DNA of 64,000 bases. It comes from Allodiplogaster sudhausi. Taxonomy: Eukaryota > Nematoda > Chromadorea > Rhabditida > Diplogasteridae. Within the stretch, counting starts at the first letter, position 1. Each line of letters opens with the position of its first letter. The position numbers and the translations under genes are program-made. Below the pieces are notes generated by a model. That model did not search any database. It had not been told where the DNA came from and saw nothing but the letters and a program-made list of their open reading frames with translations. The stretch is from contig CALZFC010000097.1 of NCBI GenBank assembly GCA_945643635.1, positions 653,501 through 717,500 on the forward strand, read 5' to 3'. Positions 24,654-61,431 of this stretch are shown here, piece after piece.

Positions 24654-24720
24654 AGGAGAGCGAGAGAGAGAGAGAGGGGAGGAGAGCGAGAGAAAGAGAG
24701 AGAGAGAGTTTGAGAGACAA
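24598..24720 (+). repeat. (GA)n tract filling intron 7 of copy C
   Basis: Almost the whole intron between 24575 and 24732 is GA repeat with GGGG interruptions. Copies A and B have short non-repetitive introns at this place, so the array grew in copy C after duplication. Confidence 0.85.
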
Positions 24721-25161
24721 TAAATTTGCCAGGTTAAATCCGGTGGGCGATCTCCACATGACGATCGGCAAACTCATCGCCGAGAATCTCATCGAGGATG
24801 GCTCGACCCTTCAGACGGGTCTGTCATAGTTATTTAAAAAAAAATTTATTAACAAATTTAATAAAAATTATTTTGCATTAAAACAAATGTAAAAATTCGA
24901 TTCTGTTTCGATCAATTCCATAATAGTAAATTCTACTCATTTCTTAGGCATCGGCGACATCCCCAATTCGGTGCTCGCGTGGCTCGTGAATCATCGCGAC
25001 CTCGGCGTCCACTCGGAGATGTTCTCCGATGGCGTCATCGACCTTGAAATATTTACATATGAAGATCTCTAAGAATAAAAGGTAAATATCAGTCTAACCA
25101 ACTGATCCATCTATTTCCAGGATGAGGCCGGGTAATTGCCCCGGCAGATAAAGCGAGAGAC

Positions 25162-25860
<699 letters not shown>

Positions 25861-26599
25861 TTATTCGTCAGCAGCACAAGATGGTCGCCATCAATTCGGC
25901 CATTGAGATCGACCTCACCGGACAGGGTAGCACTAATGTTTAATATTTACTTTTATTTTTTGTGAAAAAAGTTTTCTCTTGAATAAGATAATAATAATAT
26001 TATGATGACCATTTCAGTGGTCTCCGACTCGGTCGGCGGTCGTTTCTACTCTGGATTCGGAGGCCAGGTGCGTTTAAAGGGGCTCTCCGATTAAAAAAAA
26101 AATGCTGGGACATAAAGGATTCCTTTTCCGTCTAGATCGACTTCATCCGCGGCTCTGCCATTGCTGACGACGGAATGGGCATGCCGATCATCGCCATTCC
26201 TTCGATTAACAAGAACACCGGCGAGAGCAAGATCTCCGCCTTCATCAAGCAGGTTTGACCGGGGTTTAGAAACAATTCTTCCTTAAGATATTTCACTCAA
26301 TCAATATTTCATTTTCTAAATAAAATCAATATTTGAGGGCTCCGGCGTGGTGACGACTCGCGCGCACGTCCACTACGTGGTGGCGGAGTACGGAATCGCG
26401 CAGCTCTGGTTGAAAAGCGTGCGGCAGCGCGCGCATTCCCTCATCAACATTGCCCATCCACAGCACAGGGAGCAGCTCGAGAATTACGCATTCCAGCGAT
26501 TCAAGGCATGACTTATATTCATATTTGAATTGGCCTCCCTTTCGGTCGATATTTACTTTGGTCATTTACATATTTCAGGTGATGCCATCTGCCGATTAG

Positions 26600-26943
26600 A
26601 CGTACTGCCGTCCACCTCAGCTGCGCGCCCCATTCTTTGCCCTCTTAACGCTAGTCTTCTGAAGCAACCTCTTCCAGCCTTTTCTGAATCGAAACTCTTG
26701 ACGTCCCTCAAGCCTTTTAGCGACATTGATTTTAATCACTCTACTCCGACATACGATTACTGATAAAGTACCTACTCGCGGCTTGAGTTGACTGTTTTGG
26801 TAATATACATACACACCATGATATTTCGTTGAGGAGCAATCGCTCCGCCTATTTACATACATACATCCTGAATGGGGTCATGCAACGCCAGACATGCACG
26901 TAGCGCATTAGTACAGCCGATATTTTGAAGCATATTTTTTATA

Positions 26944-26987
<44 letters not shown>

Positions 26988-28585
26988 CTCTCTCCTATTC
27001 TTTCTACAGATCTACATTGGTTCCCTTGTCTGATGACCTGCTATAGATTGTTGGGTGGCCCTAGCAAATGAAAGAATTGTATTTCTTACACAGTACCTTC
27101 TACTTTCACGTTCTCATAAGAACATCTATTGCATATACTTCTTTTGTCGAAATTTCAAAAAAAATTAAACGCATCTGTATTTCAATATTTTCTGCAAGTG
27201 TTAATCAGCGATCTCTAATATCTCTCTCTTCTCCAATAAGCACTTTTGTCACGTCCGTTCTTTTTGACTTCTTATGCATTCGATTGTTGTATCAATAAAG
27301 TGCATTCTACTACCTTTTAAAACGTGATGATTTAGAAGCACTTGTTTTGATGCGGATAGACATGCTTTCTGGCGGAGTGCTGCTGTTTCTACAGATTGTA
27401 TTTGCTTCTATCCGCCACTCGCGCTCGGTTCAGCTCTGCTTACTTTCGCAATCTCTGCTGCCCTCAGGGGCGCATTCACACTTCACATAGCTATTCTCTT
27501 TCTCTTGCTATAAATCTTTCAATCTCTCTCTTCTCTTTCTCTCTCTCTATCGCTCTCTTTCTTTCTTTCTCTCTCACTCTCTTACGTTTCTCTTACTCTC
27601 TCTCTCTCTCAATCTCTCTCTCTGCCTCTCTCTCTCACTCTTCATGTACTTTGTAGTTGTCTGGCTTGTTGCCACTCCCTAACCTCTAACCCCACTCATC
27701 CCCATTGGATCTGCAAGCTTTCGAGATCTCAAAAGTGAAATCGAGAGAAAAATAAAACACGATAGAGTAGGAGAAAGTGAGAGAAATACAAAGGGAAAGC
27801 GAGAATCCAGAGAACGGCAAAGAGAGAGAGAGAGAGAGATGCAGCGAGAGAAAGGGAATGTGAGAGAAAGAGAAAGAGAGAAGATAGGTGAGAGAGAGAG
27901 AGAGAGAGTTAGAAAAGCAATGTAACCAAGAGAGAAAGAAAAACTGAGAGTGATTGAATAGGGGCTAGTGATAGAGAACAAACGGTTTCCCCGAGGATAC
28001 ACACATCACGCCCTCCCCCCATTACCTTGTCATTTCTTTCAACGATTCCGCTTCGCCGTCTCACCATATCAGCTCGTCTTGGCAGGTTGAAAATTTGCAG
28101 CTGAAATTTATGTGCATCATTTATTATTCTTTCATTCTGCGCAGTAAATCTTTTATATATTTAATGACAATTAATTCCAGGAATATTATAGTAATACATC
28201 GAATTTGAATGGAAAGAATAGTAAAAAGAAAATGTTTTACTACATATTACTAGATAATTTGCATTATTTACTTGAATAATGCAAAATTAAAATGACAACC
28301 CAGATGCTTTTCATGTGCGGCTGTGCCTGTCACTAAGTGCGTGAGGGTTAAGAGAGGATTTCCGAAATAATATTTTAATTTACATTTGTATTTTGCATGC
28401 CTTTTCAACGTGCTCGTCAGCCCACACAATGAGCTCGCCATTCGCTTTACAATTTATGGCCATTGCTCTACGTATATTAGCTTACTCTTGCTTGCTGACA
28501 AGCTATTAATCACTCCCTTGTTCTCTCCGTTAAGTCTCCTTCTCTCCCTCTTTGCCTTCCTCTCTCTCCCACCGTTCTCTCTCTC

Positions 28586-28626
<41 letters not shown>

Positions 28627-28808
28627 CTCTCTCTCTCTTGTCCGCCTTGAGCCAGCCTTTTTGTCGTTTTGCAATGGCAAAGGTGCGACCGAACACATTG
28701 CGCTTGATGTGATTGCCTACCTCGGTGATGCCTGCTTTTATCTCTCTCTCTATCATTTTTTTCTTTCAATCTGTTTCTCACTCCCTTTCTTTTCTCGATC
28801 TCTGCCGT

Positions 28809-28858
<50 letters not shown>

Positions 28859-29580
28859 TTCTCTAATTCTCTCTCTTTCTCTCTCTCACTCTCTCTCTCA
28901 CTATCAGCTGTTATCACTCGTCATCTCTCTCCATTATTAGTTTTATCTGTCCTTACTAAATCGTTCGTCTAAATCAAAGTCATCTTCAACTGGGCAACTG
29001 TTGCTACTTTTAGCAGAGAAACATCTTTTTGTCCTTAGAAAAGAAAAAAAACTTCTTTGGCATCCCTATGCTTGATGAAAAATGTTAAGATGAAGAAGCT
29101 GAGGCTAAACAAGTAATCTATCTCACCTCAGTACAATGTTGCCCTTGTCTCATGAATTCTACACCACCACGCCCACACGTCCCATTTCTTCTCCTTCTTC
29201 TTCTCGTTTGCAACACACCCTTTGGAGACGAGCGCTGGCTGGATGGCCGGCTTTTGTATTGCCAGAGTGAGGAATCGCTGTAATGCTGCGAACTCTTTGT
29301 CAAACATCTCGTTCAATCTCTCTCTATGTGTCTCTCTCTCTCTCTCTCTCCGTCTGTCTCTCTCTCTCTCCCTCTCTCTCTCTCCCTCGACCTCTCAACA
29401 CCATCCCATCTCCCTTTGCATTCAACAGCCATTCAATTCTGGGCTGACAACAATTTGTGGCTTGCCGCAAGATGTTCTTCTTGTTTGTTGAAAGAAGCCA
29501 TCATTTACAAGAGTAGAAGAAATCTCACGAATGTATAAAAATATTTCGTGCCACAGTAAGAAGCCTAGTGTGTCCTCGTC
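26600..29580. other. Gene-poor spacer with alternating TC and GA tracts
   Basis: No credible exon. Pyrimidine tracts lie at about 26944-26985, 27500-27640, 28500-28640, 28740-28905 and 29310-29390. A purine tract at about 27740-27920 faces the 27500-27640 tract, so the two could pair as an imperfect hairpin. Long Ser/Leu or Arg/Glu frames here are repeat translations. Confidence 0.6.
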
Positions 29581-30207
29581 CGTAATGTCCTAGTTAATCC
29601 GAGTGACCAAAGAGAGCACTCGGCGTTCAATCGGTTTTGCTGCGCTGTTCGTCGTTTGCATCCTACTTTTTTTTTAAAAAAGTTTGTTTATCTTATTTTC
29701 CGTTGTTGTAACCTGACGTGATTTTATGTGTGCTGAACTAGCAATTGAAAGTGAAGGATTTTCTTGCTAGAGTTACGGAAAAATCATCCTTTGAATCTTG
29801 ACTTGTTGTGGAATTTTTGGGTGCCACGAAAGTTTAGCTTTTTTTTCATTTCTGAAGCTGTGCGATTTTAATTTAACGGATTTTTTTCTTCAAAGGATTA
29901 ATGGCGCTTTTAATGGAAACTAGCCTTGGGGAGATCGTGAATCTAGTGTTCTTCATAACTTTAGGTTACGTAGATGGTTTAGTAGTCAACTGCTTCCTGC
30001 TTATTTTTTTTTGTAAGACTTCTTCATACAATTCTTGGTGCTTTTGGCGAGTGCTCGATAGCTTTTCCTTGGTTTATTTTCTTTTTCTTATATTTTTGCG
30101 CCTTGTTGTTCCGGTCTATCCGTTCGTTGTCATGTTATGACGGCTTCTTTTTGTGTCGAGTTGCAGGATGCAGGGGGGAAAGGACGAGAGAAAGCAAGAG
30201 AGAGAGT

Positions 30208-30248
<41 letters not shown>

Positions 30249-30529
30249 AGAAAGAGGAAGAGAGGGAGGTCGAGAGAAGCATCAGTGGTCAAAACAGGCC
30301 TTAAGCCCCCTCCCCGTTCTTCTTTTCTCCTCTCTCGCCCTCGGCGCATCTCTCAGCTTCGCCAAGCCTCGCTAACCCCTGTTGTCTCCGAACATTCATT
30401 TTCCTCCAGCGGTTCGCTTTTACGAATTGTCGTCCGTCTATTCAGTGTTGCGCGCACCATGCAAGGAACGGCCATTTTTATTCTTGGCGAGAGAGTGAAG
30501 AAAAGTGAGTGAGATGTTTAGAAAGATAT

Positions 30530-30564
<35 letters not shown>

Positions 30565-30846
30565 TCAGAGAAATAGCCTTTCGATGCACCAAAGGCGTAG
30601 AGACATGAATTGCGGCCCCGGATATTCGGATTCTTTTGCCATCTGACGACCTCTCAAACACCCTGCCATCTCCTGCCCTGCTCTGCGTCTGCTGTCCCCT
30701 CACCATTGCTCTCGATTCGCTTCCGAAACGAGTTGTACTCTGCCATTCATTCTGGGTCGTGTCAGGATCTTTCTGTCTCGCTGTACCTCTTTTCTCTCTC
30801 CTCTCTCTCACTCTCCATTGCGCTTTCCCCCCTGTCTTGCTCCACC

Positions 30847-30882
<36 letters not shown>

Positions 30883-30910
30883 TCCTCTGTTGCTCTTTTT
30901 CTCCATCTCT

Positions 30911-30958
<48 letters not shown>

Positions 30959-33348
30959 CATTCTGCCTCTAACCGAGTTGCATCCTTGAGAGCCACGCGA
31001 TAGATTGGAAATCACGAAGCAACGGGAGGGGGAGGGGGACACCAGAAGATTCTCTCTTTTTTTCACCCGTTGTCCGCCACTGCACCCATTTTTTCTTTCC
31101 ATTTTCCCCTTCCCTTGTCTTCCTCTTTCCCCCTCTTCCCTTGTCTCCTCCTCTCTATGCCAGCACACGCTTGCTGAGTCAATTTGAATTGATGCCCATG
31201 AATATATGATTCTCTCTCTCTCTATTTCTCTCTTTCTCTCTCTCTCCCTTTCACTATGTCTTTGCCTGTCTGCCTCTGTCTGTCTCTCTCTCTTTATCTC
31301 TCTGTACCCTTCTCTGTACTCTCCATCAATTCCACTCCCTCATCCCCCCTTCCCACCTAACATGAACATGCCCATCTCCTATAACCAACAACTCACACTC
31401 ATACATTCTCATCGTTCCTTTCTTCAAGCTTCAATTCTTTTTTGCCATTCCTTTTTCTTTCTGTGTTATTATTTCGCTTTCTCGCTCGTTCGTTATGGAT
31501 ATTTTGGTTGCGTTCAGAAGGAAGAAAAGAGAATGATGGCTGTTGCCTGCTTTAACTCTAGAATGAAAACGTTTTCATGCCTGTCTTAGTTCAAATTGAT
31601 TTTAGAAGAACTTTTATGATACTTTTTGTTTGGATTTGTCAAATACCGTAATAGGTACAGTAGGAAACTGTAGAACTTGTCTCCAATGCATGCAGTATTT
31701 AAATAATATTTTTCCTAATTGTAAGCTGAAGACTTTTTTTTATTTCCTATTGCGAAACAAAACTAAATTTTCTAAGTAATTATTTTCAGGACCCAATTTT
31801 TTCGGGGCGCGCATTTGATTTTGTCTGCGCTTTAAATCTTATTTTTTTTATTTTATATTTTATATTGCTGAATCCTGTCCACCTGTTTGTAGTGGCCTGT
31901 CTATAGGAGAAAAGGTCATTTTTAAAGGTCTAAAAACAAGAATTATAAGTTAATTATTGTTAGCAAAAATCACTGATGCCGAGATTCTTATCTGTGTTGT
32001 TGGTGTCTTCTTCGACCCTGTCCTCATTGTTCGCCATTGCCACATTCCTTGCGCGCGCGCACATAGACTGAATCGAGGCTACGTAAACAGACCCTCTGAG
32101 TGAGAGAGAGAGGGAGAGAGAGAGAAGAGATAGAGAGAGAGAGAGAAGAGATAGAGAGAGGGAGAAGAGAGAGAAAGAAAGATGCGAAAGAGAAAGGAAA
32201 AGCTGACGCTTTCAGAGCCTTCCTTTTGCCACTTTTATTGCGTACGATGCTCGGTGATGAGAGAGTGCGAGAGAAAGAGAGGGAAGAGAGGCTTGGGCGA
32301 TGGAGATAAGGGTGAAGACATGATGATTTTGTTCTTTTTCATTCTCTATTTCTTCCTCTCTCTCTCGCCCTATCTCTGTCTTTGTCTCTTCTATCTGTCT
32401 CACTCACTCTGACTTTCTCTCTCTGTCTCTACTTCTTTGTCTGTCTGTCTCTCTCTCTCTCTGACTTTCTCTCTCTCTCTCCCTCTCCCTCTCTCCCTCT
32501 CCCTCTCTCTCTCCCTAACATCCCCTATCATCTTGGAGTGGCTGGGCTCTCCGGAGGTGAAGGGGGTCGAGTGTGCTTGCTTTGCTTGCGCAGACAGCAG
32601 AGCCCCGCATGATTTCGGGATGGCTCCCCCCCCCCCCCCCGGGAAGGAGAAGAAAGACAGAAGACACTAGGGATGATCCGTGACAGAGGCGAGAAGGAAA
32701 TAACTGTGCTGCACTCTTCCCACTCCTGCCAAGCTGCATTTGTGGCCAGATAGCGAGAAGAGGGTGGGAACAGAGAGAGAGAATAGAGAGAGAGAGAGAG
32801 AGAGAGGGAGATGGAGGGAAGAGAGAGAGAGAGAGGGAGAGAGAGACATAGAGGGAAGGGAGAGAGAGAGCCAGGGAGAGACGCAGGACAGCAAAGATGT
32901 TGAAGAAAGAGAGAGGCGACACTAGCAGTAGCGGGCTGATCTAATTTCTATCGCTTCATTTGGCGCGCGAAATTTTCCTTCTTTAAATTAGTGCATTTCG
33001 TAAGAGCCCTGATGTGTTTACTTCCACTTTTTGAAGGTCCGTTTTCGAATCAGCAGGGGAGATTTAGTGCTGCTGTTCCCCGCCAAGTTGTTTTCTGTCA
33101 CGGTAAGAGATAGAATGATGAGTATTTCTTGATTCGATTAATTCCACCTACCTATTTTATAGGTGCTATTACTCTGTGCAGAGAGAAATATGTTCATCCA
33201 CCACCGGAATTAATCGGATATTGAGATCCGTGACGGAAATTTCGCGAAATGTGTTGTGGAATGTGTTTCGCGATACGGAATCAGCACAGAGAAAGAGGGA
33301 GAGAGAGAGAGAGATGAGAGAGAGGGAGTGAGAGAGATGAGAGGGAGG

Positions 33349-33381
<33 letters not shown>

Positions 33382-34099
33382 GAGAGAGATGAGACTCTGC
33401 TGATGCCAGTTTTAGTGCCGATTTTGAGGAAGAGATTTGATGAGGCTCGAAAGATTGATCGAGAGATAGATGAGGAGAGAGAGGGCGACTCCTCGCATAT
33501 TCTGCACAATCTTGTTGAGTCTGTTGTGGGACTCTGTTCCTCTCTTTCTCTGTCTCTCTCTCTTTTTCTCTATCCCTCTCTCCCTATCCTCCTCTCTCTC
33601 CCTCATTTCATCCTTCGTCATACGCCTCTGCTCGCTGGCGACTGTTGAGAAGAGGCCCCGAACAGCAGTGGACGTCGAGAGACTAGAGAAATCCCATGTA
33701 GAAGAGAGATGGAGACAGAGACAGAGAGCAGCGTACTACTCTGGGGTTTAAGTTGACTAGCCTAAAGACATGAACATGAGTAGAGATCAGGATAAATGGA
33801 GAGAGGTGAGGGTGAGAGAGGAAAGCAGAGAGTGCGCGACCCAGAAAATGCTTGCTGGTCAGAGGGAGAGAGAGAGAGAGAGAGTAAAGGTTAGGAGAGT
33901 AGGGGAGAGAGAGAGTAGATGGGAGAGAGCAAAGTTAGAGAGAGAGAGAGAGAGAGAGAAGGAGACAGTGAGATGCCCCCTCGAACAGCAGCAGCATTGG
34001 GTGTGAGGCGGTAGTGCGCGTTAGTGTGGGATTGAGATGGAAAGAGAAAGGAGATCGATCGAATCGGGAGAGGGAAGAGGAGAGAGGGCTGCTTTGCTC

Positions 34100-34134
<35 letters not shown>

Positions 34135-34321
34135 TCCCTCTCTCTCTCTCTCTCTCTCTCTCCTCTCTCTCTTGCTGCCCCTACGACAGAAGTCACTGAT
34201 TCGTCCAGGGTATCAGCTGAGAAGAGAGAGACAGAGAGAGAGAGAGAGAGATCAGTATCTGAGCGCCTAATCAGATTTCCAATCAGAACCCAATAGTTTG
34301 TCACGGTAGTTTGCTTTGCTC

Positions 34322-34356
<35 letters not shown>

Positions 34357-35963
34357 TCTCTTCCTCTCCCAACTAGACGGTACATTTCTGCTTATCTCTC
34401 GCCTCCATTTTTCGTCCTGGGCCACCATTTCTGGCTGAGTGATGACATGTTCATTTTTCCATGTGTCCGAGTGCCTGGCGCTGCTCGCTCGCCTGGTTAT
34501 CTGGACAAGCGGTGACCACTGCTTTGATTTCTACTTTCCTTTCCATCCTCGGTCTCTCTCTCTCTCTCCCTCTCTCTTTCTCTTTCTCTCTGTCACTTTC
34601 TCACTCTCTCTCTCTCTCTTTTTATCTCTCTCTCTCTCCATCTCTCTCTCTCTCCATCTTTACCTCTCTATTCGTATTCTTGTTATCAGCAAAATAGAAA
34701 ATTCGCTCCATATCAGACGTTACGGCCTCGAATTTAAGATTGACTGTATTTTATACCTGGCTCACAATCAGAATGTCTGTTTTTTTCCTATTCTTTCTTC
34801 TACTGTTTCATCACAACCTTGCGATCTTTATACATTGTTGATCTCCAGCGTAATGGTTTTAAATTCATTTAATCAGTTCAATTATGCAATGAAGATTAGT
34901 TCCGCGGAAAGGGCGATTCTTATTGTGATTTGATTTCTGTCCATTATCTACCGATTTCTTTCTTGACAGGACTCGTGCCGGGTGACATGGTCTAGGAGTC
35001 AATTCTCTTCCGTACTCCTTCCAATTGCTGCTTCCTTTGAGAGGTACATACGAAGCTGGGTCTAAGGCATTCATTGGCAGTTCATTTGAGCAAGAGCTCT
35101 CTGGGTACACTATCAGAGACATGAGCAGCGTTTAGTGCTAGACTCAGATGGCTAGAAGAGGATCAGCTAGTACACTAGCTCTACTACTATACCTTCAAGT
35201 CCTCCTTTCTCCGGCCCTAAGGCCGTCGTTCCTCTTACATACACGCTGGCTTACGCTACACTTTCCGACATGTTCCCTATGACGTTTAAACCCTTCCGTC
35301 CCTCTCCCAAAGTTCACACCCTCTCCATCTTTCATTCTTCAGCAGTCTCTCTCTCTCTCAGCTTCTCTGCCGACTCTTTCGATCTGCTGCACTCTCTCAT
35401 CCCACTGGCGACATTGGGAGGAAGTAAGAAGAAGAAGCTGAAGAACGGCAGCTGGCTGGCTGGCTACTCCCCTCTGGTGCGGCCAGAGGAGAGAGTGTGA
35501 AGAGAAGCAGAGAAAAGAAGAGGACAAGAAGCTGCCTTTCTCCCTTTCTCTCTCTCTCTCTCTCCCATCTCTCCCTTTCCCCGTTAGCCCCTTCAGTCAC
35601 CGGAATCTGCGCTGAAAAGGTTTGCGGCCGAAACTCTTCTTTTTCATTCTTTTATTTTATAGACTTTCACCCCATTCACTTCTTCTTTCATATACTTATG
35701 CAGTCAATCCTGTATTTATAGTCTTTTGCTTTATAATTATAAACAAAAGCTGCTTTCCAAATATAGTGTTCGGTTTTTTGCGGTATTAGAAGGTTTTCTT
35801 TTTTTTTTTCTTTTTTTTCTGTTAGGTGTTGCGCTTTTTTCCTTGTGGGTTTGCGATAGGTTTTGCTGTAAACTCTCTGTAATCCCTCGTGTCATCGTCT
35901 CCAAGGCTTCTTACTTTTTGTTGCAAGCTTCGATTATTCCCCATCCCCCAGTGTATTCTCTCG

Positions 35964-36017
<54 letters not shown>

Positions 36018-37274
36018 TCTGTGCCTGTCTGCTAAGCCAGCGCGGACAGCAAACGATTAATCACTGTCCTCCGAATCATTTGCCGATGTCCACTGAGGCC
36101 AGTTGAGATGGAGAGAGAGAGACAGCGGAGAGAGATAGAGAGAGAGAGTTTTTGATACCCTGGATGAAGCCTAGACGAAGACAAGCATTCAAGCAGAAAT
36201 CAGGACGTTCATTTCTTTTGCTTGTTATTGGTCAGCACAAGTTGCGACGAAAAGGGGATGGATCTGTTGTTGAGAGGGAGAGAGAGAGAGAGAAAGAGAG
36301 ATTGAGAGAGAGAGGGAAAAAACTAAGTTAGAAAAGAGATTCTGCTAGTTTTTTTTTACTCTTCAGTTCCTGTTGCTGCTCCCCTTTTCTAATCATATTT
36401 GTGTCTTACCAACTGACTCGTTCATCATAGCTAGGGCAGAATTATACAGGCAGTCAGGAAATAATTGTTCAGAGTGCAATACCCTGACTTACGCACAGTT
36501 TCATCCATCGAGACTGCCTGCCATCATCGCTTCACTATGGTGTGGCTTACTAAATGGATATGGCGGCGGTCTTCCCCCCTCACCCCCCCCCCCCCCCCCC
36601 CCCTCCCCCTTAATTGCCACCAAATGGACGTCGGGAAAGGCAGCCGAGTGATGGAGTGTGGGAAAAGCCATTCTCTGCTTCTCTCTTCTTTCTCTCTCTC
36701 TCACTCTCTCTATCTGTCTCTCTCGCTATCCCTCTTTCTACTTCCATGTCTCCATCTAATTCCTTCCGAATCCCACCCGCTCTCTCCTTGTCTGGCATGC
36801 CAATCGAAAGGACCGCGCTGGCCGATGAAGTGGTTGTTGCAATGGTGAAGTCAGCTCCATTTCGCAACTCTCACTACTGATGTTAGCATCTGGCTAACAA
36901 CAACATAATTTGATTATCACAACGGTGCTCGCTTCATTACTTCCAGCTGGTACCTGGAAAATCCGTTGCACTTATAACTCTTGCGCTTTCTCATGGTACT
37001 TTCACATTAATTATGTTATCCGCCTTGACAGTGATATGTTACTGGCTTTTAGTAGTTACATTTTTAGAATGCCATGCTTTCTCTGCATTTAAAGCATTTT
37101 TAATGGCCTGTAGACTTAGAGAAGGCTTTCGTAACTCGTTGCTTCCATAGTGATGATGTCGTGATGGAAAGCGGTTGGGTATATATGCTTTTTTTCCTTC
37201 TCTCTCTATTCCTCTCATTCTCCTCTCTTTCCTCTCTCTCTCTCTCTCTCTCTCTCTGTGTCCCTTCTATCTCT

Positions 37275-37321
<47 letters not shown>

Positions 37322-37700
37322 CAACATCAACCATGTATTCCGTGTATTGACGACCGGCGAGACTCTTGTTTGCCCCTCTTGCTTCCCTTCATACCCACCC
37401 AATCGGGCCGGCCCGGCCCGCCATAGACAGAGACACCGCAACCGCAAGCATATTATACTCGTCGTGTTCCTCCTTGTCACCACGCACCACCACCGCCGGT
37501 GGTGCGTCACTGCTTGTCTATTTGTCTCTTTGCAATCAGAAAAATGCACCAATACCCCCCCCCCATCCCCGTTGTCTTATCAATCAACAAACAAAACTTC
37601 TTTTTTTCTATCTTCTATAAAAATTTCTCTTCCCATTTTCCTTAGAAAGTTAGGGAGATATATGCATTTTACTCTAAAAATAAATGATTTAAAATTGCAG
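29581..37700. other. Repeat-rich spacer; probable promoter and 5' UTR region of the MRCK gene
   Basis: The MRCK start codon sits three bases behind a good 3' splice site (AAATTGCAG at 37700), so at least one noncoding exon must lie upstream, most likely in this interval; I could not place it. The region is otherwise a mosaic of (GA)n (30180-30260, 30530-30562, 32098-32190, 32780-32880, 33290-33390, 33860-33960, 36110-36145, 36278-36318) and (TC)n (30840-30955, 31210-31310, 32440-32515, 34100-34170, 34320-34370, 34555-34665, 35955-36015, 37225-37320). C homopolymers occur at about 32627-32640 and 36586-36602. No open frame outside the repeats looks like a protein. Confidence 0.5.
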
Positions 37701-37702
37701 CA

Positions 37703-59400
<21,698 letters not shown>

Positions 59401-59614
59401 GAGTGTGTGATGATCTCCTCTCCGATTGCGGTGCTTATCCGGCCAGCTTTGGTTGCACGAGGTTACATAGAATGTGTTCTGCCCCCTAGCCATCCCCTTC
59501 CCTTGTGATATGTCGAATCTTCCCTTTCAGTTAGTCATCTATTCTCATTCATTTTGCGAATGTTGATCATACGCTAATTATATTGGCCGTTTTATCGCCG
59601 TGTCCTCCTCCTTT

Positions 59615-59658
<44 letters not shown>

Positions 59659-59878
59659 ACTCTGTTAATATACTTTACACTTATTTTAATAAGGCCTTTC
59701 AGCTTTTACCTTTTTTATCTACAGCATATACTTGGATATATTGGCTATTTTGCCCCAGGATATTCTGTTGTTCCCTTTTCTCTACTCTAAACGCATATCA
59801 AGTACGGTATACATTGATTGATTCAGCCAAGTGTGCCATGCGGGATCCTTTAATATTTGAATATCCATATTTCCTTGA

Positions 59879-59917
<39 letters not shown>

Positions 59918-61002
59918 ATATCCCTCTCTTTCTCTCTTTCTTTCATTGTCTCTCTCTGTCTCTCACTCTACCGTATCCTGTACACTTACATATTGATTGT
60001 CTTGATATTGTTGAAATAATAATTTGCCTACTAACTTTGATCATGAGCGTCAGGTGCCTCGAGTCAGCTTTTCCGGTACTTTCTTCTTTCTCTTATATTT
60101 CTTAGTCCATCTTAACAGTCCATTTTCACTCTGCTGTTCCAAACAGCCAAATCATCGGTGAAAAGTGTTGTTGTTTCTTCCATAATTCATTTTAAAAAAA
60201 TAAAATTTTCTCTCGTTTTATACCTGACAACTGCATGACTTATATTCGCTTACAAATGAATCATTTTGCAATTATCGATTGATTCTATGCTCTTGATCAC
60301 AGCATACTACTACTACTTTAGTCTCTTTTGTTGCATGTGTGATTTACATTTTTTTTTTGCCACGCGCAGTACGTAATATAGAGATGCTATCAAATCTGAG
60401 AAATCTATGTCCTTATTACGTATATAATATATACATCTATATTTAGAATTTACACGACTGATTTGACTCTTGCTTTAATTACTTTTTTTTTCATCATTTT
60501 AACCTATTATATTGCGTCTCAGAAGATTGAGAGTAGTTTAACGACGAATGTGTTGTACAGGCAGAAGAATAAGATGCAATCATGATGCTTTCTCAAGTTT
60601 ACTTTCACCACTTCAGAAATAAAGACAACAAAGCTGTAATCGATGTGCTGTATATTGGATATCTGACATCGAGAGTTGTTGAAGACACAACCATTCAAGG
60701 GAGTATTCGTTTAGAAGACTGAAGAATGCAAGTGGGAGGGGGCGGAGGAGATGAAAAGCTCACGAATTGTTCTAGAAGTGCCAACTTGCACTTGACAGAG
60801 CAGACTAAAATTCTCAATCATCGAAGAGCCTGAAGGAGAGGAATTCAACAAGAATCATCCCTACTGACTTCGATTTTCGTCCTGACATCTCGGAAAGCGG
60901 TCGAGGTCCGTCTTCAACATGCTCAAGTAACCAAGAGATGACAGAGAAGAAAGAGGCCGCTCGAGACCAATTTTTTTTATACTTTAGTCGTTTCGAATAA
61001 AA
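59401..61002 (+). other. MRCK 3' UTR and downstream sequence with candidate poly(A) signals
   Basis: No stop-bounded coding sequence with clear protein character follows the MRCK stop. TC repeats lie at 59620-59655 and 59886-59945. AATAAA hexamers occur at 60618-60623 and 60997-61002. A 63-codon open stretch without a start codon (60809-61000) lies between them; it is GC-richer than its surroundings and might be part of an unannotated terminal exon, but I cannot attach it to any splice partner. Confidence 0.45.
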
Positions 61003-61381
61003 TTAAAACTTGAGAACAAAAATTTGTAATAATAACCGCAAGATAAGCTTTTTTATTTTTCTATAATAAACAAATGAATACTGAATTTATTTCCTGGCGG
61101 GAAAAGACATAGAAGAATGACGAACACCAATGGCAGAAACGGGAGATGAAGGAGATTGAGAGGGAGAGACAGAGAAAGAGAGAGAGGGGGAGGGAGATTG
61201 TGTATATGAAAGATGTAGAAGGAATGAAAAAGAGATGGAGGTGTAAGCTTGATGAGGGTGGAGTGGGCTTGCTTACAAAATGAGAACGGTGAAGCAGAGA
61301 GGAAGATGAAGTGCAAGCGCATCTGTGTGAGAGATGATGGAGAAAGAGAGCGACAGAGAGAGAGAGAGAGAGAAAGTGAGC

Positions 61382-61431
<50 letters not shown>

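Noticed and set aside
29901..30140. 79-residue hydrophobic frame resembling a membrane protein
   Set aside because: Arises from T-rich DNA (Phe, Leu, Val by base composition); no flanking exon or homologue recognised.
35270..35500. 76-residue + strand frame ending in LVRPEERV
   Set aside because: No splice partner or recognised motif; composition follows the surrounding TC-rich DNA.
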